Of a DNA stretch of 22,555 nt, positions 1 through 6,207 are shown one piece after another; positions within the stretch are counted from its first letter, which is position 1, and each line of letters begins with the position of its first letter. Location of the stretch: the NCBI GenBank assembly GCA_910585995.1, contig CAJUGG010000078.1, forward strand, positions 1 to 22,555. The letters run 5' to 3'. Below the pieces are notes generated by a model that did not search any database, had not been told where the DNA came from, and was given only the letters and a program-made list of their open reading frames with translations. The position numbers and the translations under genes were made by a program. The DNA comes from an uncultured Lachnospiraceae bacterium. Its GTDB lineage: Bacteria > Bacillota > Clostridia > Lachnospirales > Lachnospiraceae.

Positions 1-1
1 G

Positions 2-661
2 ATCGAGGATTTTCCATCATTGAGAGAAGAAGAGGCGGAAGAGGAAGCAGAGCTGGTGATCGAGGATTTTCCGCCATTGGGAGAGGAAGAGCCAGAAGCG
101 GAAAAAGAACCAGAGCTGGTGATTGAGGATTTTCCGCCATTGGGAGAGCCAGAAGCGGAAAAAGAACCAGAGCTGGTGATCGAGGATTTTTCATCATTGA
201 GAGAAGAAGAGGCGGAAGAGGAAGCAGAGCTGGTGATCGAGGATTTTCCGCCATTGGGAGAGGAAGAGCCAGAAGCGGAAAAAGAACCAGAGCTGGTGAT
301 CGAGGATTTTCTATCATTGAGAGAAGAAGAGGCGGAAGAGGAAGCAGAACTGGTGATTAAGGATTTTCCGCCATTGGAAGAAGAAGAGCCAGAAGCGGAA
401 GAGAAAGCAGAGCTGGTGATCAAGGACTTTCCCTCATTGGAAGAGGAAGAGCTGGAAGCGGAAGAAGAATCAGAGCTGGTGATTGAGGATTTTCCATCAT
501 TGGGAGAGGAAGAACCGGAAGCGGAAGAAGAATCAGAGCTGGTGATCGAGGATTTTCCATCATTAGAAGAGGAAGAGCCGGAAGCGAAAGAAGAATCAGA
601 GCTGACGATTGAAGATTTTTCGCCATTGGGAGAAGAGTCGAAGCCGGAGGAAGAACTAACT
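2..661 (+). repeat. 11 tandem 57/63-bp coding repeats
   Basis: Units start at 2, 59, 122, 179, 236, 299, 356, 419, 482, 545 and 608. They alternate between 57 bp (19 codons) and 63 bp (21 codons); the last is shortened. Each unit begins I-(E/K)-D-F-(P/S/L)-(P/S)-L and continues with a Glu-rich stretch ending ELV. Units 1-2, 4-5 and 6-7 form a 120-bp higher-order repeat (a 57-mer followed by a 63-mer). Unit 3 looks like unit 2 with two codons deleted. DNA identity between units is very high on the left and decays to the right, as expected for recent expansion. Every length change is a multiple of three. The array continues past the left edge. Confidence 0.95.
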
Positions 662-1906
662 CCTGATTTCGAAGGCACCCCTTTCTTAGACGACGATATC
701 GCTTCGGCAGACGATGCTGGGCAGCCAGAAGAAAATGAGACCATCCATGGGATTCTTGCCAAATGGGAAGATAAGATCGCCGAGACGGAGGCGGTCTTGG
801 AAGCGACTGCAAAACAGGAACAAAAGCGTAAGGAAAAGGTAAAACAGGAGACCGTTGAACTGATGAAACTGATCTCCGGCATCTCAGAAGAGATCCCCAA
901 AGATGTACGTCAGATCCTAGAAGAGATGGATGAAGAACAAAAATCCAAAGAAAAATCCCCGGTGGAAAGACCTGAGCAAAATCAGAAGCCGGAAAAAGAG
1001 GAGGAAGAACTCTCCATCGAGGAGCTTGTGCCGGAGCCGACGCTACTTAAGCGGGAAAAGCTGTCTGGAGACACGGCTTCCATGAATATGATTCAGGAAC
1101 TGGAACGCGCATTGTCTGTGGAGATGTCACAAAAAGCCGTAGAGGAAGGCCATCTGACGGTAGAACAAGTGCGGCTGTTTGACTATTTTACTTCGGTAAG
1201 AGGTATGAGTGAGCAGTTGTCCCTCCTGTTAAAAGGGGATTCCAGAAAAGGGATGACAACGTCTTCGAGCGGTAATCTGGTCATCACCGGAGAGCCAGGC
1301 AATGGGAAGACGACCTTGGCGATTGATATTGTCAAAGCACTGCAAAAACAAAACTGGATCGCAGGAAGTAAGCTGGCCAAGATCACAGGAAAGAAATTAA
1401 ACACCAAGGATATCTATGAAGTGTTTTCCAATTTAAAAAGCGGAGCACTGATTATTGAGAGGGCCGGAGAAGTCTCGGATGCAACGATGATGGCACTTAG
1501 CCTGACCATGGAGACAGATACCGGCGGACTGTTAGTGATCCTGGAGGATACAGCGGAAGAGATTGAAAGATTATTCCGTAAAAATAAAAATTTTGCTTCT
1601 AAATTTGAATATACCATCGATATCCCGGTCTTTACCAATGATGAACTGGTGGCATTTGGAAAATCATATGCGCTGGAGCAGGAATATACGTTTGATGAAT
1701 TTGCACTGTTAGCACTGTATGGGGAGATCGGAAGCAGACAGACCAATGACCATTTGGTGACTGTGGCGGAGGTAAAAGACATCATAGACGCTGCGATTGA
1801 ACGTGCAGGAAAAGGAAGTATTCGGCATCTGATTGAACGAGTGACAAAAAAGAGCCAGGATGAATACGGAAATAAATTACTTAGGGAATCAGATTTTGTG
1901 GATTAA
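2..1906 (+). CDS. AAA+-like ATPase with N-terminal acidic repeats (5'-truncated by window edge)
   Basis: The reading frame is open from the first base, so the true start lies left of the window; a TTG at 20 is only an internal codon. At least 634 residues are visible. Numbering from that TTG, residues 1 to about 210 are acidic repeats (IEDFPPLGEEEPEAE type). A charged, probably coiled-coil linker follows (about 240-340), then a P-loop domain with Walker A GEPGNGKT at 424-431. The downstream order (LVILEDT near 504-510, SKF at 527-529, then IDIPVFTNDELVAF) resembles CbbX/SpoVK-like AAA proteins. Two catalytic positions look altered: the Walker B strand reads ALIIER (E480-R481) where DE is expected, and the SRF arginine-finger position is SKF. 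No membrane segment is visible. I infer an ATP-binding scaffold or regulator; the substrate is unknown. The gene ends 140 bp before the ABC-F gene. Confidence 0.75.
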   Translation: MEDFPSLREEEAEEEAELVIEDFPPLGEEEPEAEKEPELVIEDFPPLGEPEAEKEPELVIEDFSSLREEEAEEEAELVIEDFPPLGEEEPEAEKEPELVIEDFLSLREEEAEEEAELVIKDFPPLEEEEPEAEEKAELVIKDFPSLEEEELEAEEESELVIEDFPSLGEEEPEAEEESELVIEDFPSLEEEEPEAKEESELTIEDFSPLGEESKPEEELTPDFEGTPFLDDDIASADDAGQPEENETIHGILAKWEDKIAETEAVLEATAKQEQKRKEKVKQETVELMKLISGISEEIPKDVRQILEEMDEEQKSKEKSPVERPEQNQKPEKEEEELSIEELVPEPTLLKREKLSGDTASMNMIQELERALSVEMSQKAVEEGHLTVEQVRLFDYFTSVRGMSEQLSLLLKGDSRKGMTTSSSGNLVITGEPGNGKTTLAIDIVKALQKQNWIAGSKLAKITGKKLNTKDIYEVFSNLKSGALIIERAGEVSDATMMALSLTMETDTGGLLVILEDTAEEIERLFRKNKNFASKFEYTIDIPVFTNDELVAFGKSYALEQEYTFDEFALLALYGEIGSRQTNDHLVTVAEVKDIIDAAIERAGKGSIRHLIERVTKKSQDEYGNKLLRESDFVD

Positions 1907-1911
1907 CAGTG

Positions 1912-2031
1912 GAAGCAGTAGCGGGACTTTTTACAGCGGAAGCTTATCCAGTGCCCGGAAGGATTTCTGGATGAGAAGCAGCCAGAAATGCTTCCAGATC
2001 CAGGGCACAGGAGAAGCAGTAGCGGAACTTT
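1912..2031. repeat. Hairpin flanked by 19-bp direct repeats
   Basis: Two copies of GAAGCAGTAGCGGRACTTT lie at 1912-1930 and 2013-2031, differing at one base and offset by 101 bp. Between them is a long interrupted palindrome at 1948-2011: CCAGTGCCC (1948-1956) opposite GGGCACAGG (2003-2011) with one mismatch, GGAAG (1957-1961) opposite CTTCC (1991-1995), and ATTTCTGG (1963-1970) opposite CCAGAAAT (1982-1989), with an 11-nt loop. No T-run follows directly, so it is not a textbook terminator. It fills the gap between the AAA gene and the ABC-F gene. It could be a small REP-like element or a processed mRNA structure. Confidence 0.7.
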
Positions 2032-2046
2032 ATTAGGGAGAATTAG

Positions 2047-3840
2047 ATGAATTTATTGACCGGGAAGGGGATTCGGAAAAATTTTACAGACAAGCTTCTG
2101 TTTGATGGAGTGGATTTTGGAATTGAAGAGGGAGATAAGATCGGGATTGTCGGCATCAATGGGACAGGAAAGTCTACGCTGCTTCGGATCCTGGCGGGGG
2201 AAGAACAGCCGGATCAGGGAGAAGTGGTGAAAGGGAATCAGGTGTATGTACGGTATTTGCCGCAGAATCCAGAATTTCCCAAGCAGATGACGATCTATGA
2301 CTATGTGGTGACAGCCAATCGTACGGAAGACAATGAGTGGAGTATCGCAGGAGACAGTAAGGCAATTCTGCATGTGATGGGTTTTGAGGATGAGAATGAA
2401 GTGATCGATCATCTCTCAGGAGGACAGAAGAAAAAGGTGGCACTGGCAGCAGCTTTGATGGCACCTTGTGATATCCTTTTGCTGGACGAGCCTACCAACC
2501 ATTTAAACAGCGAGATGGTGCTCTGGCTTGAGAATTATCTGATACAGAGAAAGAAAGCTCTGGTGATGGTGACGCATGACCGGTATTTTTTAGATCGGGT
2601 ATGCAAGAAGATGGTAGAGATCGATAAGGGGAAATTGTACCATTATCAGACGAATTTTGCCGGATTTTTGGAAGCGAAGGCAAAGAGAGAGGATCAGGAG
2701 CTGGCCACTTATCAGAAAAATAAAAATATCCTGCGGATCGAACTGGAATGGATGCGCCGCGGGGCAAGGGCGCGTGCCACCAAGCAAAAAGCGCATATCC
2801 AACGATATGAAGAATTGAAAAATATCACAAAGGCACCTGTACAGGATGGAAAAGTGGAGGTCAGCACTGTCTCTTCCAGACTGGGAAAGAAGACGTTAGA
2901 ACTAGTAGATTTGTCAAAAGGCTATGGAAAAGGGCTTTTGATTGACGGATTTAGTTATGCATTTCGGAAAAAGGACCGAATTGGATTTGTGGGTCCGAAT
3001 GGCTGCGGGAAGACCACATTGATGAAGCTGATTATGGGATTGGAGCAGCCGGATCGGGGTGAGGTTATCCTTGGGCCTACAGTGAAGATCGGCTATTTTT
3101 CACAGGAAAATGAGTATCTGGACCCTAAAAAACGAGTGATTGATTATATCAAGGATACCGCAGAATATGTGCAGACAGAGGATGGAAGCGTGTCTGCATC
3201 TATGATGCTGGAGAGGTTTTTATTTGATGGGGCACTTCAATATTCTCTGATTGAGAAGTTGTCAGGCGGAGAGAAACGGAGACTGTATCTGTTGAAAGTG
3301 CTAATGGAAGCACCAAATATTTTGATCCTGGATGAGCCGACCAATGATCTGGATATCCAGACGCTGGCGATCTTGGAGGACTATCTAGAGAGATTTCCTG
3401 GGATCTTGCTGATAGTGTCACATGACCGGTATTTTCTGGATAAGACGGCAGAGCGGCTGTTTGCTTTTGAAGGGGATGGGCGGCTTCGGCAGTATGAAGG
3501 AGGATACTCGGATTATCTGGAGGCGAAGGCGCCATCAAAGGAAGTGCGCGAGAAGGTAGAGAATAAGGGTGTTGGGAAGACAGAGAAGGTGAAGACGACA
3601 AAGCTTCGGTTTAGCTGGCAGGAGCAGAAGGATTATGAGGGGATTGAAGCGGAGATCGAAGGGATTGAGGAGAGGATTGCACAGTTGGAGGGGGAGATCG
3701 AACGGGCAGCGACGGATTTTGTGAAGCTGAATCGGTTGATGGAGGAGAAGGAGGAACAGGAGAGGGTGCTGGAGGAGAAGATGGAGAGGTTTTTGTATTT
3801 GAGTGATTTGGCGGAGAGGATTGAGAAAGGCGAGGGGTGA
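2047..3840 (+). CDS. ABC-F family ATPase (Uup-like)
   Basis: Soluble protein of 597 aa with two ABC ATPase domains and no membrane segment, the layout of ABC-F proteins, which act on ribosomes (some in antibiotic resistance) or, for Uup, in DNA and ribosome biology. Domain 1 has Walker A GINGTGKST (36-44), signature LSGGQ (123-127) and Walker B LLLDEP ending at D147-E148. Domain 2 has Walker A GPNGCGKTT (316-324), LSGGE (405-409) and D429-E430. The linker at about 205-265 is Arg/Lys-rich (RRGARARATKQKA). The last 75 residues are a charged coiled coil starting KLRFSWQEQKDYEGIE, like the Uup C-terminal domain, which is why I favour Uup over a resistance-type ABC-F. The ATG is preceded by GGGAG at 2036-2040. 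The 3' end is strongly G-rich. The precise role cannot be read from sequence. Confidence 0.9.
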   Translation: MNLLTGKGIRKNFTDKLLFDGVDFGIEEGDKIGIVGINGTGKSTLLRILAGEEQPDQGEVVKGNQVYVRYLPQNPEFPKQMTIYDYVVTANRTEDNEWSIAGDSKAILHVMGFEDENEVIDHLSGGQKKKVALAAALMAPCDILLLDEPTNHLNSEMVLWLENYLIQRKKALVMVTHDRYFLDRVCKKMVEIDKGKLYHYQTNFAGFLEAKAKREDQELATYQKNKNILRIELEWMRRGARARATKQKAHIQRYEELKNITKAPVQDGKVEVSTVSSRLGKKTLELVDLSKGYGKGLLIDGFSYAFRKKDRIGFVGPNGCGKTTLMKLIMGLEQPDRGEVILGPTVKIGYFSQENEYLDPKKRVIDYIKDTAEYVQTEDGSVSASMMLERFLFDGALQYSLIEKLSGGEKRRLYLLKVLMEAPNILILDEPTNDLDIQTLAILEDYLERFPGILLIVSHDRYFLDKTAERLFAFEGDGRLRQYEGGYSDYLEAKAPSKEVREKVENKGVGKTEKVKTTKLRFSWQEQKDYEGIEAEIEGIEERIAQLEGEIERAATDFVKLNRLMEEKEEQERVLEEKMERFLYLSDLAERIEKGEG

Positions 3841-3854
3841 GTGAGCGGGGGGCG

Positions 3855-3979
3855 TCGGAAAAGCGGGCTTCTGGGCTTTGGTCAATGTCTGCATAGAATG
3901 TATCGGACAGTCGGCAACATTTGTATGCTCCAATCTACACAGCACTATTGACGCAAAGCCCAGAAGCCCGCTTTTCCGA
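3855..3979. repeat. 26-bp perfect inverted repeat with GTCTGCATAG loop, terminator-like
   Basis: Bases 3855-3880 (TCGGAAAAGCGGGCTTCTGG, continuing GCTTTG) are exactly complementary to 3954-3979. After a one-base bulge, GTCAAT (3881-3886) also pairs with ATTGAC (3947-3952). The loop carries GTCTGCATAGAATGTA at 3887-3902. It starts 15 bp after the ABC-F stop and lies between convergent genes, so a transcription-ending role is plausible, although neither strand shows a T-run next to the stem. The left arm and loop resemble the terminator at 20672-20740. Confidence 0.85.
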
Positions 3980-4156
3980 GTCTGTGTCAGGCGGAGGGGT
4001 GGGAGGCTTTATGTGGTAGCAGTTCCTTTATGATAGCTCTGGCGCTCGTTTTTCTGACGCTGTGTTAGGTAGGGGTGTGGGCGAGAGGCTCCATTTTGCT
4101 ACAGCCCCTTTCTGGCAGCCCTTGGATATCGGGGGAGGGATGGTGTTTGGGCTGTA
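3980..4156. other. Non-coding, G-rich gap between convergent genes
   Basis: Together with the inverted repeat before it, this fills a 316-bp gap. No convincing gene was found on either strand. Two weakly similar stretches follow each other (about 3982-4045 and 4058-4130; both start near CTGTGTYAGG and share a GGAGG-type stretch and a TAGCAG/TACAGC block), possibly a decayed duplication. No clear T-run terminator for the minus-strand flavoprotein gene is visible. Confidence 0.4.
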
Positions 4157-5245
4157 TTAGACAGGGAAGAGAGTCTTTATCAGGGCGGGGACAGTGGTGA
4201 GTTGGGTGAGGTATGCGGCGTTGTCTCCGCAGAAGATCAGGCCGTTTTGGGTGTCGCCTTTTACGGCGCGGATCAGGGCTTGGGTGATGCAGTAGGGGGC
4301 GGTTTTGGGGCTGCATTTTTCTAGGCAGCGGTAGCATTTGGTGATGGGTTCTTTGGCGGCAGCTATTTTGTCTAAGAAGGGGTTTTGGATGGCGCGGGCA
4401 GGCATGCCTACGGGGCTTGTGACGATGTGGATGTCTTCGGCGTGGGCGTCTAAGTAGGCTTGTTTGAAGGCGGGGGCGGCGTCACATTCTTCGGTGACGA
4501 CAAAGGGGGTGGCGATCTGGACGCCGGAGGCGCCTAAGGAGAGGGCGTGGCGGATCTGGTCGGCGGTTCTTATGCCGCCGGCGAGGATGACGGGGATGGT
4601 GGTGTTGTATTTTTTGGCATAACTGTCTGTACAGGAGATGATCTTTTGGATCTCCTGGTCGTAGTTGGGGTCAAAATCTTCATCATAGAGGTGGGAGAGG
4701 GTCTCGTGGGAGAATCCTAAGTGTCCGCCGGCATGCGCGCTTTCGATAACGAGAAAATCTGCTGTGCGGTGGTGATGTTTGTCCCACATCTTTAAGAGGA
4801 TGCGGGCGGCTTTTTCGGAAGATACGATGGGAGCGATCTTGGTGGTGCTTCCTTCCACGTAGCGGGGCAGATCGATGGGAAGTCCGGCTCCGGAGATAAT
4901 GACGTCGGCGCCAGCTTCAGCAGCTGTGCGTACATAGTCTCCATAGTCTTTGGTGGCTACCATGATGTTAAAACCAAGCAGTCCGTCACAGGAGCCGTCT
5001 GCTCTGGCAGCGAGGGTTCTGGCTTTGGCAAGTTCTGTGACCATGGCCCGCAGATTGGCTTTTTTGGCATCGCTTTCAAAATCTGATTCCCGAAAACCGA
5101 TCTGCGCGGTGGAGATGATACCTATTCCGCCTTCTTTTGCCACTGCGCCTGCAAGCCCTGACAGGCTGACTCCTACGCCCATTCCTCCTTGAATCAGAGG
5201 CAGTCTTGCCGATTTTTCCCCGATATTTAGTGCTTGTGTGTTCAT
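4157..5245 (-). CDS. Nitronate monooxygenase / FabK-like FMN flavoprotein
   Basis: A 362-aa TIM-barrel flavoprotein of the 2-nitropropane dioxygenase family, which includes nitronate monooxygenases and FabK enoyl-ACP reductases. Visible family motifs are the N-terminal PLIQGGMGVGVS, the ESAHAGGHLG segment with the conserved active-site His, and the FMN-phosphate segment LAGGIRTADQI with GASGVQIATPF. A C-terminal extension carries a cysteine cluster (CYRCLEKC followed by a Cys 8 residues later) that may bind a metal or Fe-S cluster; classical FabK is shorter and lacks it. For that reason I favour the general nitronate monooxygenase label. The FabT-like site in its promoter nevertheless suggests a link to lipid metabolism. 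Start ATG at 5245 follows AAAGG. Substrate unknown. Confidence 0.85.
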   Translation of the reverse strand: MNTQALNIGEKSARLPLIQGGMGVGVSLSGLAGAVAKEGGIGIISTAQIGFRESDFESDAKKANLRAMVTELAKARTLAARADGSCDGLLGFNIMVATKDYGDYVRTAAEAGADVIISGAGLPIDLPRYVEGSTTKIAPIVSSEKAARILLKMWDKHHHRTADFLVIESAHAGGHLGFSHETLSHLYDEDFDPNYDQEIQKIISCTDSYAKKYNTTIPVILAGGIRTADQIRHALSLGASGVQIATPFVVTEECDAAPAFKQAYLDAHAEDIHIVTSPVGMPARAIQNPFLDKIAAAKEPITKCYRCLEKCSPKTAPYCITQALIRAVKGDTQNGLIFCGDNAAYLTQLTTVPALIKTLFPV

Positions 5246-5292
5246 AGATCTACCTTTCTGGGTCCTGAGAGCAGAGAACCCTCCATAATTAT

Positions 5293-5305
5293 TTTGAATA
5301 TCAAA
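5293..5305 (-). promoter_or_regulatory. FabT-like operator palindrome
   Basis: TTTGAATATCAAA is a perfect TTTGA-N3-TCAAA palindrome. Read on the minus strand with flanks it is AGTTTGATATTCAAAAT, very close to the FabT (MarR family) box described for streptococci, ANTTTGATTATCAAATT. It begins 4 bp downstream of the -10 box of the flavoprotein promoter, over the expected start site, where a bound repressor would block transcription. Which regulator binds is inferred. Confidence 0.6.
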
Positions 5306-5308
5306 CTA

Positions 5309-5337
5309 ATTATAATGCATCTGTTTTAGAATGTCAA
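5309..5337 (-). promoter_or_regulatory. Promoter of the flavoprotein gene
   Basis: On the minus strand TTGACA (5337-5332), a 17-bp spacer and TATAAT (5314-5309): both boxes match the SigA consensus exactly with ideal spacing, 64 bp upstream of the ATG. Confidence 0.9.
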
Positions 5338-5391
5338 TATATGTAGTATTAAAAACTAGATAAAAGGGAGAATAATAACACGATAACAAGA

Positions 5392-5428
5392 AAAATTCCC
5401 GGCATCAGGATCAGATGCCGGGAATTTT
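5392..5428 (-). terminator. Rho-independent terminator after the YjfB-like gene
   Basis: A 15-bp perfect stem (5392-5406 with 5414-5428, core CCCGGCATC/GATGCCGGG) with a 7-nt loop. On the minus strand it is followed by TTTTTCTT, so it ends transcription from the YjfB-like gene and insulates the flavoprotein promoter just beyond it. Confidence 0.9.
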
Positions 5429-5456
5429 GTGTCTGTGATCATATGGATCTCTTGCG

Positions 5457-5633
5457 CTATACCCGAATATCGATATGTTCTCCCAATCCGGGAATTGTGA
5501 CAGAGTCCATCATTTCTGTTAGTACATCACTGGTCTCTTCTGCGGTATCTAAGACCTTATCAAGCATCAGGATGTTCATACTTTGACTTGCACTGCTTGT
5601 AGCCATGGAAACCGATAATGCGCCAATATTCAT
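5457..5633 (-). CDS. YjfB-like small protein (putative motility protein family)
   Basis: A 58-aa reading frame: MNIGALSVSMATSSASQSMN at the N-terminus, then a helix-forming segment and the end IPGLGEHIDIRV. The start (short hydrophobic MxIxALSxxMA followed by small/Gln residues) fits the YjfB family (Pfam 'putative motility protein'), whose function is not established. Support for a real gene is strong: a full GGAGGTGAT ribosome binding site (5645-5637) 3 nt before the ATG, a consensus promoter upstream and an intrinsic terminator 29 bp downstream. It is a single-gene transcript, divergent from the zinc-uptake operon. No motility gene is nearby. Confidence 0.8.
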   Translation of the reverse strand: MNIGALSVSMATSSASQSMNILMLDKVLDTAEETSDVLTEMMDSVTIPGLGEHIDIRV

Positions 5634-5654
5634 ATCATCACCTCCGTGAGTTAA

Positions 5655-5683
5655 ATTTTATCAAAAATTGGCAGGAAAGTCAA
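5655..5683 (-). promoter_or_regulatory. Promoter of the YjfB-like gene
   Basis: Minus-strand TTGACT (5683-5678), a 17-bp spacer and TAAAAT (5660-5655), 22 bp upstream of the ATG. This is a vegetative-type rather than a flagellar sigma-factor promoter. Confidence 0.75.
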
Positions 5684-5715
5684 TGTGGGTCAGAAGGTAT
5701 TAAAAATTTCTCCTC

Positions 5716-5743
5716 TTGACATTTATAGAAAAGGAACTATAAT
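5716..5743 (+). promoter_or_regulatory. Promoter of the zinc-uptake operon
   Basis: TTGACA (5716-5721), a 16-bp spacer and TATAAT (5738-5743). The -10 box overlaps the Fur/Zur-type palindrome that follows, so the promoter should be shut off when the regulator is metal-bound. Confidence 0.85.
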
Positions 5744-5763
5744 ATGAGAGTAATTCTCATATT
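5741..5763 (+). promoter_or_regulatory. Fur/Zur-type operator
   Basis: Perfect 9-5-9 palindrome: AATATGAGA (5741-5749), GTAAT, TCTCATATT (5755-5763). Its 15-base core TGAGAGTAATTCTCA fits the 7-1-7 layout of Fur-superfamily boxes (TGATAATNATTATCA) at 12 of 14 positions. It lies between the -10 box and the ribosome binding site of the regulator gene, which implies autoregulation of the whole operon. Confidence 0.85.
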
Positions 5764-5775
5764 GGGAGGAAAGAT

Positions 5776-6207
5776 ATGGCGCAGTATCAGACAGAGCAAA
5801 AGAGGATGCTCCTAGCATATATGAAAGCGCACAGCGAAGAGGCATTTACTATCGAGGGACTGTGTAGGAGGTTGAAAGAGGAGAAAGCATTGGTCAGTGT
5901 TCCGGGAAAAAGCACCATCTACCGGATTATGCCAAAGCTGGTGGAAGAGGGGCTGGTAAAGAGGTTTGTCAAGGGAAACAGCCGAAAATTTTTATATCAG
6001 ATGGTATGCGGCGAACATTGTGACAGACATCTGCATATGAAGTGTTCCGTGTGCGGAAGACTATATCATCTGGAAGATACGGAGAGTGAGGCCTTGTTTT
6101 TGCAGGTGATGAAAAGACATCATTTTCAGCTAGATGAGGGCAGGACGATGTTGTTTGGCCAGTGTGAAGGCTGTATGGGACAGGGAGGTCAGGATGAAAA
6201 AATTTAA
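5776..6207 (+). CDS. zur: Fur-family metalloregulator, Zur-like
   Basis: A 143-aa protein with the Fur layout: an N-terminal winged helix (about 1-75; GKSTIYRIMPKLVEEGLVKR is the recognition-helix region) and a C-terminal dimerisation and metal domain. Two CxxC pairs form the structural zinc site: C90/C93 (CSVC) and C130/C133 (CEGC). The His-rich segment HCDRHLHMKC (about 81-90) supplies regulatory ligands. It is the first gene of the operon, with GGGAGG at 5764-5769 and ATG 6 nt later; the start of the lipoprotein gene overlaps its end by 14 nt. Being co-transcribed with a ZnuABC-type importer makes zinc sensing the most likely role; Fur or Mur specificity cannot be excluded by sequence. Confidence 0.85.
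   Translation: MAQYQTEQKRMLLAYMKAHSEEAFTIEGLCRRLKEEKALVSVPGKSTIYRIMPKLVEEGLVKRFVKGNSRKFLYQMVCGEHCDRHLHMKCSVCGRLYHLEDTESEALFLQVMKRHHFQLDEGRTMLFGQCEGCMGQGGQDEKI

Noticed and set aside
2..661. Repeat array considered as a CRISPR array
   Set aside because: The units are contiguous 57/63-bp coding repeats with no unique spacers and keep one open frame into an AAA domain.
420..812. Minus-strand open frame opposite the repeats (Leu/Pro-rich)
   Set aside because: It is the reverse complement of Glu-rich repeats; it has no ribosome binding site and no family resemblance.
3855..3979. Inverted repeat as insertion-sequence ends
   Set aside because: Only 73 bp lie between the arms, there is no transposase and no target-site duplication; similarity to the terminator at 20672-20740 explains it better.
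6134..6193. Upstream ATG for the metal-binding lipoprotein
   Set aside because: It would bury the signal peptide and overlap the regulator gene by 74 nt; the ATG at 6194 has GGAGG and gives a normal lipobox.
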